Origin: Hygrophila difformis
Lineage: Eukaryota; Streptophyta; Magnoliopsida; Lamiales; Acanthaceae
Assembly (NCBI GenBank): GCA_030278955.1
Contig: JAOANR010000001.1
Location: 40,512,890 to 40,576,889, forward strand
DNA: 64,000 nt
Direction: 5' to 3'
Shown here: positions 59,097 through 64,000 of the stretch, piece by piece
Layout: every line of letters starts with the position of its first letter
Position numbering within the stretch: position 1 is the first letter of the stretch
The notes under the pieces: model-generated
The model's database searches: none
The model's input: the letters and a program-made list of their open reading frames with translations, nothing else
What the model was told of the DNA's origin: nothing
Made by a program: the position numbers and the translations under genes

Positions 59097-61907
59097 ATGA
59101 CCGAAAGAATAACCAGATCCTCAAGACAACCTTTGCTACCTTTTAATTGTGAACTTGAGAGAACAACAAGGCTGATCAGAACGAACGCAAGAAGAAGGCA
59201 GAAAGAACTTGTGGAAGGAACACTTTCAGCAATAACTGAGATGGCTAACAATGGGCAAAATGACGGACCTGGAAACCTACCAAACGGACAGCCTGGGAAT
59301 CAAAATAATATACGACCAAGAGGACATGTTCAAAGGGATGCAGCGCCACAATTCGTTCATCAGCATTATTTTCCTCCTAACTTTGTTAATCCTGCTCCAA
59401 ATCCTCAAGAAGAGCAATATCAACCTTGGCAACCTAATGTTGATCAATATTTGGCAGGAACGGATGAAGAAGTTGATATACCACCTGGTATATTAAACTT
59501 GGCATCCTCCAGAGCTTTCTATGGTTTAAGTGCTGAGGATCCACATTTGCATCTGAAGAAATTTGTTGAATTGAGTAAGACAGTCAAGAAAGGGAGAGCT
59601 TCAAGGGAGGACATTCAATTGGCAATGTTTCCATTTTCTTTGGATGGATCTGCAAAAGAATGGTATGACTCATTGAATGCTCAACAGAAGGCTACCTGGC
59701 CAGAGATATTTAAGAATTTCTTGCTCAAGTACTTTCCAGAAAGCAAAGTAGATGAATGGGTAGACAAAATCTCTGGTTTCAAGATGAGAAAAGGAGAATC
59801 ATTGAAGGATGCTAGGGATAGATTCTTTGATATGTTGAAAAGATGCCCGCAGCATGGAATCACAGAAAGAAGACTCCTGAAAATTTTCTTTACAGGCCTT
59901 TCTTCCACATGGCAGATGATGATCAACGCCACTGGTGGGGAACAAATACTTCAAATGCCAATTGATAAGGCTTGGTCAACCATAGATACCATGACTGCCA
60001 GCAGAGCAGTCCTCCAAGATGATGATCCTCAATCACCTACAAGAAAGAGTCTTGTCATTCATACAGATAAAAATGAGGAGAAATTTGCAGCACTCACTAA
60101 GCAGATTTCAGATTTACAGTTAGCTCAGAAGGCAAATCAACAAATGCAGCAACAACAACAACCAATGGCGATTCTTCAACCCACTACCATGGAACAAGTT
60201 TATCAATGTGGAATTTGTTCTGGACCCCATCATAATGATCAATGTCCACAGCTTCAAGAGGCACCTAAGCAAGATGAAAGCTGTAATTACACTGGATTTC
60301 AAAACAAACATCCAAACTTGAGCTATAGTAACACTCAAAATGTACAGAATGCTCATCTTCTGAATCCTCCTCAACAGAACCTGCAGCAATTTCGTCCACA
60401 ACAGTTTTATCCACAGAGACCCCCTCAACAAATTAATCAGCAAAGCAGACCATTTGTACCTTTTGTACCAATGCCTGCAAACTTCCAACCTCAACCAAAT
60501 CCACCAGTAGTTTTTCCTGCTGTTCAGGATAATGCCTATGCTGTAAAAGTTGAGAATTCTTTGAAGGAATTTATTGCTAAGCAAACTGAGACAAATAATC
60601 AGCTGCAGGCTTCAATAAAATGTATTGAGAGTTCAGTTACAGAAATGGCAAAGCTGTTACAGCAAAGGGAAAAGGGGAAATTACCAAGTTCTTCTGAAAC
60701 TAATCCACAATGTAAAGCAGTTACACTAAGGGGAGGAAAAGAAGTTCTTAACCCTGAGTTTGAAAAGAAAAGAGAAAAGTTGTTACAGCAAAAGAATTTC
60801 AAAGATGTCCAAACTATGGAAGAAGATGATAAGTATGAGGAAGGAGGAGTTCTTGAAGATAAGGGTCTGGAAAAGAATGTCTCAGAACACTCTTTTCCAA
60901 AGGAAAAAGAGGGAGGTAATATTATCCCTAACTCTACAGGTAACAAAAAGGACCTACTGGATGAACACATGCCCAGGGTACCATATCCTGGGAGACTCAA
61001 AAATGATCTTCAAGAAATTAAATTTAAGAAATTTCTTGAAAAGATTAAGGCCATTGAAATATCAATCCCTTTGGTTGAATTAATTGCTGAAATGCCCACT
61101 TACGCTAAGTTTTTGAAAGAATTGATTTCAGGGAAACGAAGCGCGGGAGAGCAACAAATGGTGATCATGAACCAGAATTGCAGCATGGTCTTACAACGAA
61201 GAATTCCTCCAAAGCTTGAAGATCCAGGAAGCTTCACTTTGCCTCTGATCATCAATCACAAAGAAGCTGGACGAGGGCTCTGTGATCTAGGCAGCAGCAT
61301 CAATGTTATGCCACTCGCTATGGCCAAAAGATTGGATCTTGGAAGAATGAGACTAGTTAACATGACTCTTTTCTTTGCTGACCAATCGAGCACCGGACCA
61401 GAGAGAATCATTGAGGACGTCCTAGTGAGAACCGGAGGTCTATGTTTTCCAGCTGACTTTGTTATCTTGGACATTGATGAAGACGTTAGAATTCCCATCA
61501 TACTGGGGAGGCCATTCCTGGTTACTGCAGGAGCCATGATTGATGCTAAAAACGGCATTGTCAAGCTACATGTGGATGATCAGGAGGTTACTTTTGACAT
61601 GATGAAAATGGCAGCATATCTTTTTAATGCTTTCGAATCCAATGTAAATAAAAGGGGAATTGACTCTGGTGATATAGGGGTAGAAAACTTTCTTGATAGT
61701 TTTAATCTCTTTTCTACTGATGTAACTGAGAACATTCTCACCCCACTCACAAATGCTGAAGATGCTACTTTTTCTTACTTGTGTGCGGTTAGATTCGCTG
61801 ATCCTGAGACTGGTGAAATCAAAGAAGGATCAGAAAGTGAGGATGTGACATCTTCAGAGCAATTTGAGGATGACACTGACAAAACAGATCCTTTAAGAAG
61901 GACCTAA
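59097..61907 (+). CDS. Athila gag and aspartic protease
   Basis: An uninterrupted 936-codon frame from ATG 59097, about 140 bp after the PBS. Residues about 125-300 form the retrotransposon gag core (MFPFSLDGSAKEWYDSL, FFTGLSSTWQMMINATGGEQ). A zinc knuckle follows (CGICSGPHHNDQC, near residue 374), then a Gln/Pro-rich stretch and a charged linker. The protease has active site GLCDLGSSINVMPL (DLG in place of DTG, as usual in Athila) and C-terminal IILGRPFL. It is intact as far as read, implying a recent insertion. Pol lies in a different frame just downstream. Confidence 0.92.
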   Translation: MTERITRSSRQPLLPFNCELERTTRLIRTNARRRQKELVEGTLSAITEMANNGQNDGPGNLPNGQPGNQNNIRPRGHVQRDAAPQFVHQHYFPPNFVNPAPNPQEEQYQPWQPNVDQYLAGTDEEVDIPPGILNLASSRAFYGLSAEDPHLHLKKFVELSKTVKKGRASREDIQLAMFPFSLDGSAKEWYDSLNAQQKATWPEIFKNFLLKYFPESKVDEWVDKISGFKMRKGESLKDARDRFFDMLKRCPQHGITERRLLKIFFTGLSSTWQMMINATGGEQILQMPIDKAWSTIDTMTASRAVLQDDDPQSPTRKSLVIHTDKNEEKFAALTKQISDLQLAQKANQQMQQQQQPMAILQPTTMEQVYQCGICSGPHHNDQCPQLQEAPKQDESCNYTGFQNKHPNLSYSNTQNVQNAHLLNPPQQNLQQFRPQQFYPQRPPQQINQQSRPFVPFVPMPANFQPQPNPPVVFPAVQDNAYAVKVENSLKEFIAKQTETNNQLQASIKCIESSVTEMAKLLQQREKGKLPSSSETNPQCKAVTLRGGKEVLNPEFEKKREKLLQQKNFKDVQTMEEDDKYEEGGVLEDKGLEKNVSEHSFPKEKEGGNIIPNSTGNKKDLLDEHMPRVPYPGRLKNDLQEIKFKKFLEKIKAIEISIPLVELIAEMPTYAKFLKELISGKRSAGEQQMVIMNQNCSMVLQRRIPPKLEDPGSFTLPLIINHKEAGRGLCDLGSSINVMPLAMAKRLDLGRMRLVNMTLFFADQSSTGPERIIEDVLVRTGGLCFPADFVILDIDEDVRIPIILGRPFLVTAGAMIDAKNGIVKLHVDDQEVTFDMMKMAAYLFNAFESNVNKRGIDSGDIGVENFLDSFNLFSTDVTENILTPLTNAEDATFSYLCAVRFADPETGEIKEGSESEDVTSSEQFEDDTDKTDPLRRT

Positions 61908-61914
61908 TTTAAAA

Positions 61915-64000
61915 TTGGAAATACAAACTCGTAGTAAACTGATTCCTTCTATAGAAAATCCACCAGAGCTTGAACTCAAAGTATTACCAGAACATCTTAA
62001 GTATGCCTTTTTGGCAGATAAAAAGAAGCTTCCGGTAATAATTTCATCCAAATTGAATGAAAAACAAGAACAAGCTCTAGTGTGCATGCTTAAGAGTCAT
62101 ATTCAAGCAATTGCTTGGACTATAGCTGATATTAAAGGCATTAGTCCTCATATTTGTATGCACAGGATTTTGATGGAAGATGAATATAAACCATCCAGAC
62201 AACCACAGAGAAGGCTGAATCCACCAATGCAAGAAGTTATCAGAAAGGAGGTAATCAAGCTACTCGATGCAGGTATAATCTATCCTATTTCTGATAGAAA
62301 GTGGGTAAGTCCAATACAAGTTGTACCTAAAAAGGGAGGAATTTGTATTGTAACTAATGAGCATGGTGAGGAAGTAGCTACAAGACCAATAACTGGTTGG
62401 AGAGTTTGCATTGATTATAGAAAATTAAACACTGCCACAAGAAAAGATCATTTTCCAATACCCTTTATTGATCAAATGTTAGAAAGACTTTCAGGTAAAC
62501 CATTTTACAGCTTTTTGGATGGATATTCTGGTTATAATCAAATAGTAATTGCTAGTGAAGATCATGAGAAAACAACTTTTACTTGTCCATATGGAACATT
62601 TGCTTACAGAAGAATGCTTTTTGGTTTATGTAATTCTCTTGCTACTTTTCAAAGATGCATGATGAGTATCTTTTCTGATTTTATTGAGAAATGTATTGAA
62701 GTATTCATGGATGATTTCAGTGTTTATGGCAATGATTTTGAGGACTGTTTAAATAATCTGTCAAAAATTTTGCAGAGATGTGAAGACACTAACCTGGTTC
62801 TTAATTGGGAGAAGTGTCACTTCATGGTTCAAGAAGGCATTGTATTAGGACACAAAGTATCCAGAGCAGGAATAGAAGTTGACAGAGCCAAAGTTTCTGT
62901 TATAGCAAATTTACCACCTCCTAAGACACTTAAGGCAGTAAGGAGTTTTCTTGGACATGCTGGTTTTTACAGAAGGTTCATTAAGGATTTTTCTAAAATA
63001 GCAAGACCCCTATGTAACCTTCTCCATAAGGATATACCATTCAGCTTTGATGAGGATTGTTAAGATGCTTTTAAAACTCTAAAGGACAAGCTTATCACTG
63101 CACCTATAGTTCAATCTCCTGATTGGAGTTTACCATTTGAACTTATGTGTGATTCCAGTGATAATGCTGTATGTGCAGTTTTGGGACAGCATAAAGAAGG
63201 CAAGCATCATGTTATATATTATGCAAGCCACACTCTTAATGATACACAGATCAACTACACCACAACAGAGAAGGAAATGTATGCTGTAGTCTTTGCCTTT
63301 GATAAGTTTAGACAATATCTTATTGGAGCTCAAACTATAGTCTACACAGATCATTCTGCACTAAGGTATCTCTTCTCGAAGCAAGAAGCTAAGCCAAGGC
63401 TGATAAGATGGGTTTTACTTTTGCAAGAGTTTGATATTGTTATCAAAGATAGAAAAGGGAAAGATAATGGAGTAGCAGATCATCTTTCAAGATTGGAGGA
63501 ACGAACAGAAAAAGAAGAAGCTGTGAATGACAAATTCCCAGATGAGCAATTATATGCTTTGCAGCTACATCAGTTTGACTGTCCTTGGTTTTCTGATTTT
63601 GCCAATTATTTGGCTTGTAAAATTATTCCCAAGTTCAAAGACTCTCATCAGAAGTCTAGATTCTTTAGAGAAATTCAGAAGTACTACTGGGATGATCCTT
63701 TCTTATTTAAGTTTTGTTCAGATCAAGTCATTAGGCGCTGTGTTCATGAAAAAGAAGGATTTCAAATTGTTAGGAAATGCCATGAGAATCCTTTAGGAGG
63801 TCATCATGGCCCAGCAAGAACTGCAAGAAAAGTTTTAGATTGTGGTTTCTTCTGGCCAACTATCTTTTTGGATTGTCAGAAACTTATTAAGATGTGTGAT
63901 AGGTGTCAAAGATTGGGAAATGTTTCAATGAGGGAAGAGATGCCACAAAAAGGAATCTTGGAAGTAGAAATATTTGATGTCTGGGGAATTGATTTTATGG
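61915..64000 (+). pseudogene. Athila pol: reverse transcriptase, RNase H and start of integrase
   Basis: The frame from 61915 reads RT: WRVCIDYRKLNTATRKDHFP, FLDGYSGYNQI and the catalytic FMDDFSVYG. RNase H follows ([38 protein letters not shown]), then the integrase zinc finger (H..H..CDRCQ near 63900) and the first catalytic Asp in VWGIDFM at the window edge. A single in-frame TAA at 63061-63063 interrupts RT/RNase H; otherwise the frame is open to the end. The 3' half of the element lies outside. Confidence 0.9.

Noticed and set aside
1..64000. tRNA or rRNA genes
   Set aside because: Only SINE-type A/B box remnants were seen; no complete cloverleaf or rRNA segment could be identified by eye.

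Overview
This window is plant nuclear DNA, and almost all of it is transposable-element sequence. The signs are AT-rich intergenic DNA, spliced genes with GT..AG introns, plant-type LTR retrotransposons (Tat and Athila lineages, long LTRs ending in GGGGTGTTACA), L1-type LINE tails, Stowaway- and Tourist-like MITEs, a plant Helitron and an endogenous caulimovirid fragment. A captured R1-type NB-LRR leucine-rich-repeat piece suggests an asterid eudicot, perhaps Lamiales; that is inference. I see no ordinary single-copy host gene that is complete. The host genes recognised (PEX6, an R1-like LRR, CPN60, a class III peroxidase) are all fragments.

Layout. 0-10.3 kb: a Helitron on the minus strand, with a nine-exon RPA1-like gene (10323-8050) followed by the Rep part of the RepHel gene (6203-486, running off the left edge before the helicase). 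Every exon I could join stays in frame, so both genes may be functional. Between them lie forward-strand fragments of PEX6 and an R1-like LRR, with introns, as expected for Helitron gene capture. 10.3-15.2 kb: AT-rich repeats, then fragments of mitochondrial-type CPN60 and class III peroxidase, and two sequences resembling Helitron 5' ends. 15.7-20.7 kb: nested MITEs, three retroposed insertions with target-site duplications (TSDs) and a long LTR. 20.7-30.7 kb: low-complexity DNA with SINE-like copies, MITEs, a 303-bp tandem duplication, a LINE tail with intact zinc-finger and RNase H domains, and two unusual repeat elements. 32.75-35.22 kb: a 2,470-bp solo LTR with a 5-bp TSD. 35.85-47.75 kb: a Tat-lineage Ty3/gypsy element on the minus strand (3' LTR, gag, protease, RT, two RNase H domains, integrase) with a forward-strand extra gene encoding a plant mobile domain; a Tourist-like MITE splits its second RNase H. 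47.75-50.95 kb: a broken forward-strand ORF, tentatively a 'putative plant transposon protein', ending at a 500-N gap. 51.45-55.63 kb: an endogenous caulimovirid fragment (protease and RT) interrupted by a 2,790-bp solo LTR and cut by an Athila element. 55.63-64 kb: the 5' half of that Athila element (LTR, PBS, gag-protease, RT, RNase H, start of integrase), nearly intact.

The most unusual signal is in the LTRs. Two related solo LTRs (32.75 and 52.2 kb) each carry, at a similar place, an array of short hairpins whose loop is constant while the paired stems change together. The 52.2-kb LTR has eight copies with four stem types; the 32.75-kb LTR has four copies with a different loop. This looks like compensatory change in a repeated DNA or RNA structure, and I know of no description of it. 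All motif calls were made by reading the sequence; no database search or folding program was run.
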